From contig JAVKFY010000034.1 in NCBI GenBank assembly GCA_040223615.1, positions 62,001-126,000 of the forward strand: a stretch of 64,000 nucleotides of DNA, given 5' to 3'. Within the stretch, counting starts at the first letter, position 1. Each line of letters opens with the position of its first letter. The stretch comes from JAVKFY01 sp040223615. GTDB lineage: Bacteria > Pseudomonadota > Alphaproteobacteria > GCA-2731375. The notes under the pieces are model-generated. The model saw only the letters and a program-made list of their open reading frames with translations, was not told the origin of the DNA and did no database searches. Below are positions 27,220-35,303 of the stretch, one piece after another. A program made the position numbers and the translations under genes.

Positions 27220-28206
27220 CTAGAGCAGGCCATGCTTGCGCAGGCGATGGCGGAGCTGGTCGTAGCTGAGGCCGAGGCGGCGGGCTGCCTCGCGCTGGTT
27301 GTGACGGGCTTCGCGCATGGCGCGCTCGACCAGATCCTTCTCGAAATCGTTCACCGCCGCGGTCAAGTCGGCCGGCAAGGCGTTGTCCTCGGCGGCGTCG
27401 GCTGACGGCGCGCCAGGCCGGTAGGGCGAGTCGAAGGGGTCGAGCACCAAGTCGTCGACGGTGTCATCCGGCTCGGCGCGGTAGACGGCACGTTCCACGA
27501 CGTTTTTCAGTTCGCGCACGTTGCCCGGCCAGTCATGGCCGGCGAGCTCGGCCTGCGCCCGCTCGCTGAAGCCGGGGAAACCCTCGCGGCCCAAGGTCAG
27601 CGCGAAATCGCGGGCGAACCGGCTCGCCAACAGCGGCACGTCGTCCGGGCGCGCACGCAGCGGCGGCACGGTCAGCACGTCGAAGGCCAGCCGATCCAGC
27701 AGGTCGTGCCGGAACCGGCCGGATTCCGCCGCGGCCGGCAAGTCGATGTTGGTGGCGGCGATCAGGCGCACGTCGACACGGATCGTGGCGTCGCCGCCCA
27801 GGCGCTCGAACTCGCCATACTCGATCACCCGCAACAGTTTCTCCTGCACCGGCTGGCTGGCGTTGGCGACCTCATCCAGGAAGAAGGTGCCGCCGTCGGC
27901 GAGTTCGAAGCGGCCGACGCGGCGTCGCGTGGCGCCGGTGAAGGCGCCGGCCTCGTGCCCGAACAGCTCGCCCTCGACCAGGGTTTCCGGCAGCGCGGCG
28001 CAGTTCAGCTTCCAGAACGGGCCGTCCCAGCGCCGCGACAGCAGGTGCAGGCGGGCGGCGATCAGCTCCTTGCCGGTGCCGCGCTCGCCGATCACCAGCA
28101 CCGGCCGGTCCAGCGGCGCCAGACGGGAGACCTGCTCCAGCAACGCCAGGAAGGGCGGGGATTCGCCGATCAACGCCGGCAGGTCGGTCATGTTAGCCAT
28201 ATTCAC
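27220..28206 (-). CDS. pspF: Phage shock protein operon activator PspF (sigma-54 enhancer-binding protein)
   Basis: PspF activates pspABC with sigma-54 RNA polymerase and is inhibited by PspA. The 328-aa protein lacks a receiver domain and starts directly with the AAA+ module. Walker A is VIGERGTGKELIAARLH, the sigma-54-contacting loop is GHEAGAFTGATRRRVGRFE, and Walker B is GGTFFLDEVANASQ. A Fis-type helix-turn-helix REAARRLGLSYDQLRHRLRK ends the protein. It is divergent from pspA with 131 bp between starts, where the sigma-54 promoter lies, exactly the known psp layout. Confidence 0.96.
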   Translation of the reverse strand: MNMANMTDLPALIGESPPFLALLEQVSRLAPLDRPVLVIGERGTGKELIAARLHLLSRRWDGPFWKLNCAALPETLVEGELFGHEAGAFTGATRRRVGRFELADGGTFFLDEVANASQPVQEKLLRVIEYGEFERLGGDATIRVDVRLIAATNIDLPAAAESGRFRHDLLDRLAFDVLTVPPLRARPDDVPLLASRFARDFALTLGREGFPGFSERAQAELAGHDWPGNVRELKNVVERAVYRAEPDDTVDDLVLDPFDSPYRPGAPSADAAEDNALPADLTAAVNDFEKDLVERAMREARHNQREAARRLGLSYDQLRHRLRKHGLL

Positions 28207-28280
28207 CAGTAAATAGTGGAAAATCCGCTAAGTTTCAATCCCACGCCAGGCGACTGTCAATGAAATCAACAGGTTAGGGC

Positions 28281-28295
28281 TGGCACGGTGCTTGC
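28281..28295 (+). promoter_or_regulatory. Sigma-54 (-24/-12) promoter of pspABC
   Basis: TGGCACGGTGCTTGC fits the sigma-54 consensus TGGCACG-N4-TTGC at every defined position. It lies 42 bp upstream of the pspA ATG, leaving a short leader with AGGAG at 28326-28330. The 70 bp to its left, towards pspF, would contain PspF activator sites; I did not see an unambiguous dyad there. The presence of pspF next door supports function. Confidence 0.93.
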
Positions 28296-28337
28296 GATAG
28301 GGAGGGCGAGAGTTTTCTTGAGCTAGGAGACAACACC

Positions 28338-29015
28338 ATGAGCATCTTCTCGCGCCTGGCCGACATCGTGAACGCGAATATCAATTCGCTGCTCGATCGC
28401 GCCGAGGATCCGGAGAAGACCATCCGCCTGATGATCCAGGAGATGGAGGACACCCTGGTCGACGCCCGCGCCACCGCGGCGCGCACCATCGCCGACCGCA
28501 AGGAAATCGAGCGCCGGCTGGCCCGCCTGGGCGAGGCCGAGACGGAGTGGCAGCGCAAGGCCGAGCTGGCCCTGAACAAGGGGCGCGAGGACCTGGCCAA
28601 GGCCGCCCTGACCGAGAAGCAGCGCATCGCGCAGTCGGTCGAGGCGCTGGGCGAGGAGCTGGGTCAGCTCGTCGGCCTGCTGGACCGGCACAGCGACGAC
28701 ATCGCCAAGCTGGAAAAGAAGCTGGTCGAGGTGAAGGCCAAGCAGAAGTCAATCCAGGCCCGCGCCGACAGCGCCGTTTCGCGCCTGCAGGTGCGCCAGC
28801 GGACCTACGACGGCCGGGTGCAGGACGCGATGAACCGTTTCGAACGCATGGAGCGGAGGGTCGACAATGCCGAGGCCGAGGTGGAGGCGTTCGATCTGGG
28901 ACGCGGTCGCGACCTGGCTGAGGAGATCGCCGATCTGGAGACCGATCAGGCGGTGGAGGCCGAGCTGGCGGCCCTGAAGGAACGCATGAAGGGCAACGCG
29001 GCGGGCGAGACCTGA
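28338..29015 (+). CDS. pspA: Phage shock protein PspA (IM30/Vipp1 family)
   Basis: PspA is an ESCRT-III-like membrane-repair protein that also binds and inhibits PspF. The 225-aa sequence begins MSIFSRLADIVNANINSLLD, the amphipathic membrane-binding helix, then LMIQEMEDTLVDARATAART and a long heptad-repeat coiled coil to about residue 190. AGGAG lies seven bases before the ATG. Expression is expected from the sigma-54 promoter at 28281. The length is normal and nothing suggests loss of function. Confidence 0.97.
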   Translation: MSIFSRLADIVNANINSLLDRAEDPEKTIRLMIQEMEDTLVDARATAARTIADRKEIERRLARLGEAETEWQRKAELALNKGREDLAKAALTEKQRIAQSVEALGEELGQLVGLLDRHSDDIAKLEKKLVEVKAKQKSIQARADSAVSRLQVRQRTYDGRVQDAMNRFERMERRVDNAEAEVEAFDLGRGRDLAEEIADLETDQAVEAELAALKERMKGNAAGET

Positions 29016-29134
29016 TTTCGCGGCGCCGGCCCGCTCCCCCGCCTGGCCACCGAATAGGATACGGGCGTTGGATGGGAGAGCGGACCGGTGCAGACCGAGC
29101 GACCCGACCGGGTCGCTTTGAAAGGAGCTGAACC

Positions 29135-29362
29135 ATGGGCTGGATCTTCGCGGTACCGCTGATCGTGTTTCTGACGCTGGTCGCGCCGCTGTGGATCATC
29201 TTCCACTACATCACCAAGTGGAGAACCTCGAAGAGCCTGAGCCAGGAGGACGAAGCGCTGCTCGCCGAACTGTGGGCCAGCGCGGAGAAGATGGAGGATC
29301 GGATCAACACGCTGGAGCGCATCCTGGACGCCGAGGCCCCCGACTGGAGGAACCGGACATGA
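29135..29362 (+). CDS. pspB: Phage shock protein PspB
   Basis: PspB is a small inner-membrane protein which, with PspC, senses envelope stress and relieves PspA inhibition of PspF. The 75-aa sequence has one N-terminal transmembrane helix (IFAVPLIVFLTLVAPLWIIF) and a cytoplasmic coiled coil with LLAELWASAEKMEDRINTLE. AAAGGAG precedes the start. It is 119 bp downstream of pspA, and its stop overlaps pspC by four bases. Its short length matches E. coli PspB (74 aa). Confidence 0.95.
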   Translation: MGWIFAVPLIVFLTLVAPLWIIFHYITKWRTSKSLSQEDEALLAELWASAEKMEDRINTLERILDAEAPDWRNRT

Positions 29363-29769
29363 GCCGTCACGACGATATTTTCGCCCCTGCCCGCCCGAGC
29401 CGGGCGCGGCTGTACCGCAACCCCGATCGCGGCATTATCCTGGGCGTGTGCGCCGGCGTGGCCGACTATTTCGGAATCTCGCTGACCCTCGTGCGGGTGG
29501 TGATGGCGCTGGGCCTGGTGTTCTTCTCGGTGCCGACCTTGCTGGGCTATCTGGGCACCGCCTGGCTGCTGCCGGCGCAGCCGCGCGACCTGTACCGTGA
29601 TGCCGCCGACGCCGCCTTCTGGCGTCAGGCCCGGATCCGGCCGATCGAGACCGTCGGCGCGCTGCGCCACAAGTTCCGCGAGCTGGAACGCAAGCTGCGC
29701 GCCGTGGAGGCACACGCCACCAGCCGCGCCTTCGACCTCGGCCGCGAAATCGACAGCCTGAAGGGCTGA
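29359..29769 (+). CDS. pspC: Phage shock protein PspC
   Basis: PspC is the inner-membrane partner of PspB in envelope-stress sensing. The 136-aa protein carries the PspC domain RLYRNPDRGIILGVCAGVAD, followed by YFGISLTLVRVVMALGLVF and a second hydrophobic stretch VPTLLGYLGTAWLLPA. A C-terminal amphipathic helix (LRHKFRELERKLRAVEAHAT) could contact PspB or PspA. Its ATG overlaps the pspB stop (ATGA), so the two are coupled. No pspD or pspG is visible after it. Confidence 0.94.
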   Translation: MSRHDDIFAPARPSRARLYRNPDRGIILGVCAGVADYFGISLTLVRVVMALGLVFFSVPTLLGYLGTAWLLPAQPRDLYRDAADAAFWRQARIRPIETVGALRHKFRELERKLRAVEAHATSRAFDLGREIDSLKG

Positions 29770-29864
29770 ATCCGGGTCGGGCGGTTGACCGGCAACGGCC
29801 ATACCGCCCACCTGCATCGCAACCTCGACCTTGCCCAACAAAGCCGGAAACCCACCGCCATGGC

Positions 29865-29897
29865 TGCAACCACCTGACCAATGCTAAGGTGGTTGCA
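29865..29897. promoter_or_regulatory. Perfect 11-bp inverted repeat downstream of pspC
   Basis: TGCAACCACCT and AGGTGGTTGCA form a perfect 11-base dyad around an 11-base centre. No T-run follows, so it is more likely an operator or REP-like element than an intrinsic terminator for psp. It lies 80 bp upstream of the decayed FG-GAP gene. A second hairpin, GCTCGCC-N8-GGCGAGC at 29949-29970, sits just before that gene's ATG and could mask its ribosome-binding site. Confidence 0.6.
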
Positions 29898-29976
29898 ACA
29901 ATAATCTCGGGGCGTGGGTGGTGACCGATCTGACGACGAGAGGCAGGGGCTCGCCAACTCCAAGGCGAGCCGTGGC

Positions 29977-31067
29977 ATGACCGCGGCAACAACCGTCATT
30001 CTCGAATCTCTCGGTCAGAACGGGGTGAGCTTCGCGACCGCCACGCCGGTGCTACACGGCGGTGGGATTGCGCCGCTTGGCGACGCGAACGGCGACGGTA
30101 TTGACGATTTCCTGGTCGGATTCCACGACGTCTACCTGGTGTTTGGCACCCGCGGGGTATTCACCACCGACCTCGACCTGCTTGGCGATGGCGGTCTTCA
30201 GATCACCACACAGCAGGACGCCGACTTCCTCGGCTTCAGCAGCGGCAGCATCGGCGACTTCAACGGCGACGGTATCGAAGACTTCGGCATTGGCCGGCCC
30301 TACAGCTCAGCCAATGCACAGGGCGCCGCCGACCTCGTGTTCGGCCAGGCCGGTCGCGCCGACGATATCGCCCTCGATTCCGCCTCCGATGCCGGCGTCA
30401 CGATCGTCGGGCAGAACGCGACCGATCTTAGTGGCACCACGGTTCTCGGTCCCGGCGACTTCAACGGCGACGGCTTCGACGATGTCTTCGTCTACACCTA
30501 CCTCAGGAACCAGACGGACGATCCCGTCGGCGGCATCAACGTCGTCTTCGGCACCGCGGCCGCGACGCCGACGCTGGGCCGCATCTTCGGTGTTCCGGGC
30601 AACGTCCTGGGATTCGATTTCGGCGGTGGCGACATCAACAATGACGGCCTCGCCGATCTTGTCCTGAGCATGGACAATAACCTCGCGCACATCGTGCTGG
30701 GCGGCCAGGTCGACCTGGCCAATGACCTCGGCATCACCCAGCTCGGCGCGGCGAAGGTCACCTTCAGCGGTCCCACCGGATTCGGGCAACGCGCCGCGTC
30801 GCCGGTGAGCGTGTCGTTGGCCGGCCCGCCGATGGCATCGATACCTGCACCTTCGACGTCAACCAAGGGACGGATGTCATCACGGACTTCGCCGACGGCA
30901 CCGACCTTCTCAACTTCAGTCATGCGCTGGACGAACTCACGATCATCGACGGTCCCAACGGCGCCGTCGTCACCATCGTCGGTGATCCGGGACCGCTGCC
31001 GACAACCGTCACCCTGACGGGCATCGCCGCCAATCAACTCACCGGCGCCGACTTCATCGTGCCCTGA
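29977..31067 (+). pseudogene. Decayed FG-GAP/RTX-type secreted protein gene, secretion-signal tail out of frame
   Basis: This is a fourth relative of the three large genes at 48.8-55.8 kb. From the ATG (MTAATTVILESLGQNGVSF) it encodes four FG-GAP calcium motifs: DANGDGIDDF, DFNGDGIEDF, DFNGDGFDDV, DINNDGLADL. Around 30780-30840 the frame is lost; in that frame translation runs to a stop at 31017 with nonsense-like Ser/Pro/Thr sequence. The family tail, GTDVITDFADGTDLLNFSHA through LTGIAANQLTGADFIVP, is readable in a different frame from about 30843 to the TGA at 31067. The RTX nonapeptides and about three FG-GAP blades are missing. I infer a deletion with frameshift, or an assembly collapse in repeats. 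Confidence 0.85.
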
Positions 31068-31158
31068 ACCGGGTGTGGTCGCCTCGCCCTGCGCGTCGTG
31101 TTGGGTTTGGCGGCAGTGCCGATCCCGATACGCTGGACGCGGACGACTTCGGTCTGGC

Positions 31159-32259
31159 CTAGAGCGGCTGCGGGTCGGCCAGCGACAGGGTGCGGCGGAT
31201 TTCCTCGGTGCGGAAGCCGAGCGCCATCGGGCGGCGAACGCCGGGCAGCACGGCGACGTCGTAGAGCTCCTCGATCAGGCCCTCCGCGCGCAACCAGTCC
31301 GATGCGTCGCCGGTCGCCAGGTTGATCATCTGCAATCCGCTCCTGGCCTCGGCGCCCTTGGCGGCCAGCGCGCCGTCCAGTGCCAGCCCCTGGAAGGTCT
31401 TGTTCTGGCGCGGCCGCGACAGGCCGACCACGGCATAGTCGCCGGCGAACGCCAGTCCGCGCAGGTAGCCGGGGCAGAAGGCGATCTCCTCGAACTTGCC
31501 GGCCTCCAGGTCGGCGTAGCCGAACCGCCCGGTGCCCGAGTCATGCAGGTACAACCGGCCGCGATAGAGCCGGGGCGAGTGCGGCATCGACAGGCCGTCG
31601 AGCACCACGTCGCCGGTCTTCACGTCGATCACCACGCCGCCGCCGCTGCGGTGTTCACGCCAGCCGTCGGCGACGTCGCTGGTCGCCACCGCGGTGACGT
31701 AGGCCGGCTTGCCGTCCTCGCCCATGGCCAGGCCGTTGAGGTGACAGCGGTCCTCAGCCGCCAGACGGCTGATGAACGGCGGCTGCCACAGCGGTACGAA
31801 GCTGTGCGTCTCGGACGTCGTCGCCAGGCAGGAAAAGAGTGTGTTGACGAAGACCGGCCGGCCGAGATGGTCGGGCGCGATGTCGTGCACGTCGATGTCG
31901 CCGGTGACGTGGCCGACCTGCGGCACGTACAGCCGGTCATAGCCGTTGTGCGCGCCGCCGGCGGGGATCGCGTTCTCGAAGCGCCAGAACTGGTACAGCG
32001 ACGACAGGTACAGGGTCTGGCCGTTCGACCACATGCCCATCGAGCGTTCGAAGGTGCGCTCGAAGATCGACATCTGGCCTTCCGGATTCAGCCCGATGAA
32101 GAAGATCTTGCCGACATTGTAGGTGGTGAAGGCGAGCGAACATTGCTGGCCGGCGAGCCAGCCGGTGAAGTTGCGCGAGCCGACGAACTCGAAGCCCTGC
32201 TGCGGCGGGGCCGGGTTCTCGGATGGTTGTGGAGGCTGCTGTCCGGGCTGGTCATTCAT
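31159..32259 (-). CDS. TIGR03032 family protein (beta-propeller-like, DUF4915)
   Basis: This 366-aa protein matches the TIGR03032 family in its opening GWLAGQQCSLAFTTYNVGKI, then FERSMGMWSNGQTLYLSSLY and VGHVTGDIDVHDIAPD, and SPRLYRGRLYLHDSGTGRFG. The family is uncharacterised; repeated short beta-rich segments suggest a beta-propeller. Relatives are often near TPR or glycosylation genes, but none is adjacent here. The N-terminal 20 residues are Pro/Gln-rich (QPGQQPPQPSENPAPPQQ). It lies 21 bp downstream of the TauE/SafE gene and may be co-transcribed with it and the upstream ubiquinone hydroxylase. Confidence 0.88.
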   Translation of the reverse strand: MNDQPGQQPPQPSENPAPPQQGFEFVGSRNFTGWLAGQQCSLAFTTYNVGKIFFIGLNPEGQMSIFERTFERSMGMWSNGQTLYLSSLYQFWRFENAIPAGGAHNGYDRLYVPQVGHVTGDIDVHDIAPDHLGRPVFVNTLFSCLATTSETHSFVPLWQPPFISRLAAEDRCHLNGLAMGEDGKPAYVTAVATSDVADGWREHRSGGGVVIDVKTGDVVLDGLSMPHSPRLYRGRLYLHDSGTGRFGYADLEAGKFEEIAFCPGYLRGLAFAGDYAVVGLSRPRQNKTFQGLALDGALAAKGAEARSGLQMINLATGDASDWLRAEGLIEELYDVAVLPGVRRPMALGFRTEEIRRTLSLADPQPL

Positions 32260-32280
32260 GGCGGCATGATAGGCGCCGTT

Positions 32281-32973
32281 CTACCCGCTCCACAACGGCA
32301 GCGAGGCACCGGCGGACAGCGCGCACAGGCCGAGCGCGAGGCGGCGGTAGAAGACCTCGCCGGCGAAGCGGAAGCCGCGCGCGCCGAGGAAGATCGCCAG
32401 CACGTAGATCGGCGCCAACGCGACGGCCATGCCGACGCGCTCGGGCGTGAACAGGCCCTGGGTGGTGAAGGCCAGCGCGGTGTTGACGGCGTTGAGGAAG
32501 AAGAAGGTGATGATGTTGGCGCGCACGATCGCCGCCGCGCCGCCGCCGCCGAGCCAGAACAGGATCACCGGCGGGCCGCCGAGCGAGGCCAGCCCGCTGG
32601 TCAGACCCGAGGCGTTGCCGATGGCGAAGGTGCCGAACGGGCCGGGCGCGCGGGCGTAGCGCCAGCCGGTGGCCATGGCGGCGACGCTGGCCAGGATCAG
32701 CAGCGAGATCGCCCAGCGCACCGGCGTCGGATCGGCGTGCAGCAGCAGCCAGGCGCCGAGCGGCACGGTGGCGGCGGCGCCGGCGAAGATCAGCAGCACC
32801 GGGCGCCACTGGCATTGCTTCATCGCGCGGAACGCCAGCGGCGCGGTGATCGGCGTATCGACCAGGAACATCACCGCCACCGCCAGCGGCGGGCTGTACA
32901 GCGCGCTGGCCACCGGCACGAAGATCATCGCCCCGCCGAAGCCGGAGAAGCCGCGCACCAGGCCAGCCATCAA
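32281..32973 (-). CDS. TauE/SafE family sulfite exporter-like membrane protein
   Basis: This inner-membrane transporter has about seven hydrophobic segments. It contains the family repeat start MAGLVRGFSGFGGAMIFVP and a second-half ASGLTSGLASLGGPPVILFW. TauE/SafE proteins export sulfoacetate, sulfite or other organosulfur anions; the substrate is unknown here. At 230 aa it is slightly short. In-frame sequence continues upstream (ILPDLNEPRLWLTAAAFLM) into the ubiquinone-hydroxylase stop codon with no ATG or GTG. The real start may therefore be a CTG or TTG coupled to that stop; I used the TTG at 32971-32973. Confidence 0.88.
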   Translation of the reverse strand: MMAGLVRGFSGFGGAMIFVPVASALYSPPLAVAVMFLVDTPITAPLAFRAMKQCQWRPVLLIFAGAAATVPLGAWLLLHADPTPVRWAISLLILASVAAMATGWRYARAPGPFGTFAIGNASGLTSGLASLGGPPVILFWLGGGGAAAIVRANIITFFFLNAVNTALAFTTQGLFTPERVGMAVALAPIYVLAIFLGARGFRFAGEVFYRRLALGLCALSAGASLPLWSG

Positions 32974-33023
32974 GAACGCCGCCGCCGTCAGCCACAGGCG
33001 AGGCTCGTTCAGGTCGGGCAGGA

Positions 33024-34241
33024 TCAGGGCAGCTGGCCCTGCATCAAGGCGGGCAAGTCACCCGACATGGCCGAGGCACGGCGTTCGAAGAACGTCTTCG
33101 CCGGCGCGATGCGGTTGACCAGGCCGAGGCCGAGGTCGCGGGCGAGGCGCACCGGCGCGATGTCGTTGGAGAACAGCTTGTTCAGACCGTCGGTCATCAC
33201 CAGCATGGTCAGCGCGTCCCAGCGCCGTGCCCGCAGATAGCCGCGCAGCATCTGGTCGGCGCCGATGTCGAGGCCGAGACGGGCGGCCGCCGTCATCTCC
33301 TCGACCAGCCAGGCGGCGTCGCGCAGGCCGAGGTTGAGCCCCTGCCCGGCGAGCGGATGCATCGCGTGCGCCGCGTCGCCGACCAGCGCCAGGCGCGGGC
33401 CGACATAGGTCTCGGCATTGTGCAGCGCCAGCGGGTAGGTCCAGCGCCGGCTCGCCAGCCTGATCCGGCCGAGATGGTCGCCGGCGCGCGCCTGCACCTC
33501 GGCCTCGAAGGCCGGCGTGTCGAGCGCCGCGATCGCCGGCGCCGTGGCTTCGCGTTCGGTCCACACCATGGAGGAACGGTTGTCGCGCATCGGCAGCAGC
33601 GCGAAGGGGCCGGAGGGCTGGAAGTGTTCCTTGGCGACGCCGTGGTGCGGCAGCTCGTGCGACAGCGTGGCGACGATGGCGGTCTGCGGGTAGCGCCAGG
33701 CGATGGACTTGATGCCGGCGGCCTGGCGCAGCGCCGAGCCGCGCCCGTCGGCGGCGGCGACCAGCGAGGCACGGATCGTGCGGCCGTCCGACAGGCGTAG
33801 CTCGCCATGGCCGGGATGGGCGGTCCAGGCCTCCACCGCCAGCGGCGCCAGCCAGGTCAGGCCATCGACGTCAGCGAGTCCGTCCAGCAGGGCGCGGCGC
33901 AGGTAGGTGTTCTCGATCATGAAGCCGAATGGCCGCTCGCCGACCTCGGTATGGTCGAAATGCAGGTAGAGCGGCGAGGCGCCATCGGCGACGCGGATGT
34001 CGAGGATCGGTTCGGCGTGCGGTGCCAGCGCCGGCCACAGGTGAAGCGCGTCGAGCATCGCGTGGCTGCCATAAGCCAGCGAGGTGACGCGGCCGTCGAA
34101 GTCGGCGTCGCGGTGCGTCGCCGGGTCGTCGCGGTCGACCACCACCACGTCGAAGCCGACCCGCGCGGCGGCGCGCGCCAGCGCCAGCCCGATCAGGCCG
34201 CCGCCGACGATGGCGAGGTCGCAGCGCAAAGTGTCGCTCAT
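33024..34241 (-). CDS. UbiH/UbiF/COQ6-family FAD-dependent ubiquinone hydroxylase
   Basis: This 405-aa flavin monooxygenase is from the ubiquinone ring-hydroxylase family. The GxGxxG FAD site is DLAIVGGGLIGLALARAAA. DG motif VAAADGRGSALRQAAGI and the second FAD site PRLALVGDAAHAMHPLAGQG with LNLGLRDAAWL complete the set. In Alphaproteobacteria one or two such enzymes (UbiL, UbiM, UbiH) share the three hydroxylations; the position cannot be assigned from sequence alone. It is the first gene of a leftward group with the exporter and TIGR03032 genes. Confidence 0.92.
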   Translation of the reverse strand: MSDTLRCDLAIVGGGLIGLALARAAARVGFDVVVVDRDDPATHRDADFDGRVTSLAYGSHAMLDALHLWPALAPHAEPILDIRVADGASPLYLHFDHTEVGERPFGFMIENTYLRRALLDGLADVDGLTWLAPLAVEAWTAHPGHGELRLSDGRTIRASLVAAADGRGSALRQAAGIKSIAWRYPQTAIVATLSHELPHHGVAKEHFQPSGPFALLPMRDNRSSMVWTEREATAPAIAALDTPAFEAEVQARAGDHLGRIRLASRRWTYPLALHNAETYVGPRLALVGDAAHAMHPLAGQGLNLGLRDAAWLVEEMTAAARLGLDIGADQMLRGYLRARRWDALTMLVMTDGLNKLFSNDIAPVRLARDLGLGLVNRIAPAKTFFERRASAMSGDLPALMQGQLP

Positions 34242-34284
34242 GGCGCCAACATCGGCCCGGCGCGTGGGCTTGTCCAGAACCGCG

Positions 34285-35112
34285 TCAGGCGGCCGGGGCG
34301 GGCCGCAGCAGCCGGGCCAGCATGGCGCGTTGCAGGCCGGCGCGGCCGGGGACGCCGAGGCGGCGGTAGATCGCTGCGGCGTGGCGCTTGGCGGTCTCCG
34401 GCGACATCTCGAGGATCGCGGCGATCTCCGTGTTCGACTTGCCCTGGAGCAGCCAGGCGCAGACCTCGGCCTGGCGCTGGGTCAGGCCGAGCGCGCGGTA
34501 CAGGCGATACTGCCGGTCCATGTCGCTGGCGTCGGTCAGCGCGCCGATGGTTTCGCGCAGCCACAACGCCTCGTAGGCAAATCGGAAACCGCGCTGCAGC
34601 CGGGCGGCGGCGTGCCGGTCGCGCTCGGAGAAGCCGCCGCGATGCCGGTTGATGGCGACCGCCGCGTAGCCGTCGAGATGGCCGCCGACGTGCAGCGCGA
34701 GCTGGTCGTTCATGTCGAGGTGTTTGTAGAACTCCTGGTACAGCTCGCGCTCGCGGAACGCTCCCAGGTCGACGAAGTCGCTGATCGCCTTCGGCGCGCC
34801 GCGCGGCTGTTCCAGGAAGTAGTTCACCACCGGGTGCTGGGCCAGGAACCAGTGGTCGAGGGCCTCGTGGCGCGCCGCCACCAGTTCGGCGACGGCATCG
34901 TCGCTGACCCGCACCAGCATGCGACGGTTGACGGTGTCGACCTCGTTGTAGCCGGCGTGCTCGCACGGGATCACCTGGCGGGTGACGTCGAGCACGGTCG
35001 CCGCCAGCGTGTTCAGGTCGCCGGCGTCAAACAGCCGTTCCAGCGCCTCCAGCACCAGGCGCTCGTCTCGTTCGCCCAAAACCCCCACTGGTCTACGCCG
35101 CTTGCCGTTCAA
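34285..35112 (-). CDS. LuxR-family transcriptional regulator with GAF-like sensor
   Basis: This 275-aa regulator has an N-terminal ligand-binding-like domain (residues about 15-190, with VIPCEHAGYNEVDTVNRRML and LDHWFLAQHPVVNYFLEQ). A C-terminal LuxR/GerE helix-turn-helix follows: LGLTQRQAEVCAWLLQGKSN, then EIAAILEMSPETAKRHAAAI. It lacks a receiver aspartate pocket, so it is not a classic response regulator. The N-domain resembles stand-alone regulators common in Rhodospirillales. It is divergent from a second LuxR gene at 35304 across a 191-bp shared promoter region. Confidence 0.88.
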   Translation of the reverse strand: MNGKRRRPVGVLGERDERLVLEALERLFDAGDLNTLAATVLDVTRQVIPCEHAGYNEVDTVNRRMLVRVSDDAVAELVAARHEALDHWFLAQHPVVNYFLEQPRGAPKAISDFVDLGAFRERELYQEFYKHLDMNDQLALHVGGHLDGYAAVAINRHRGGFSERDRHAAARLQRGFRFAYEALWLRETIGALTDASDMDRQYRLYRALGLTQRQAEVCAWLLQGKSNTEIAAILEMSPETAKRHAAAIYRRLGVPGRAGLQRAMLARLLRPAPAA

Positions 35113-35303
35113 TCCGCGCGATGCATCGAGGTTATGGCACCTAGCATAACCCGATCGGGTCGACCGAGCGACCGGCGGCAGTCGGCGGCGTGCCCCGAAC
35201 GGGGCATTGGCGCCAGCCCGGCGGCCATTTTACCGTAACTAACCTTCCCCTTCTTTGGTGGAGGAAGTGTGGCCCTGGCGGCGGCCGGTGGCCCGGATGG
35301 GTC

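Noticed and set aside
31075..33240. A 721-codon plus-strand frame
   Set aside because: It is antisense to TIGR03032, TauE/SafE and part of the ubiquinone hydroxylase, and its sequence is low-complexity Arg/Gln/Glu/Ala.
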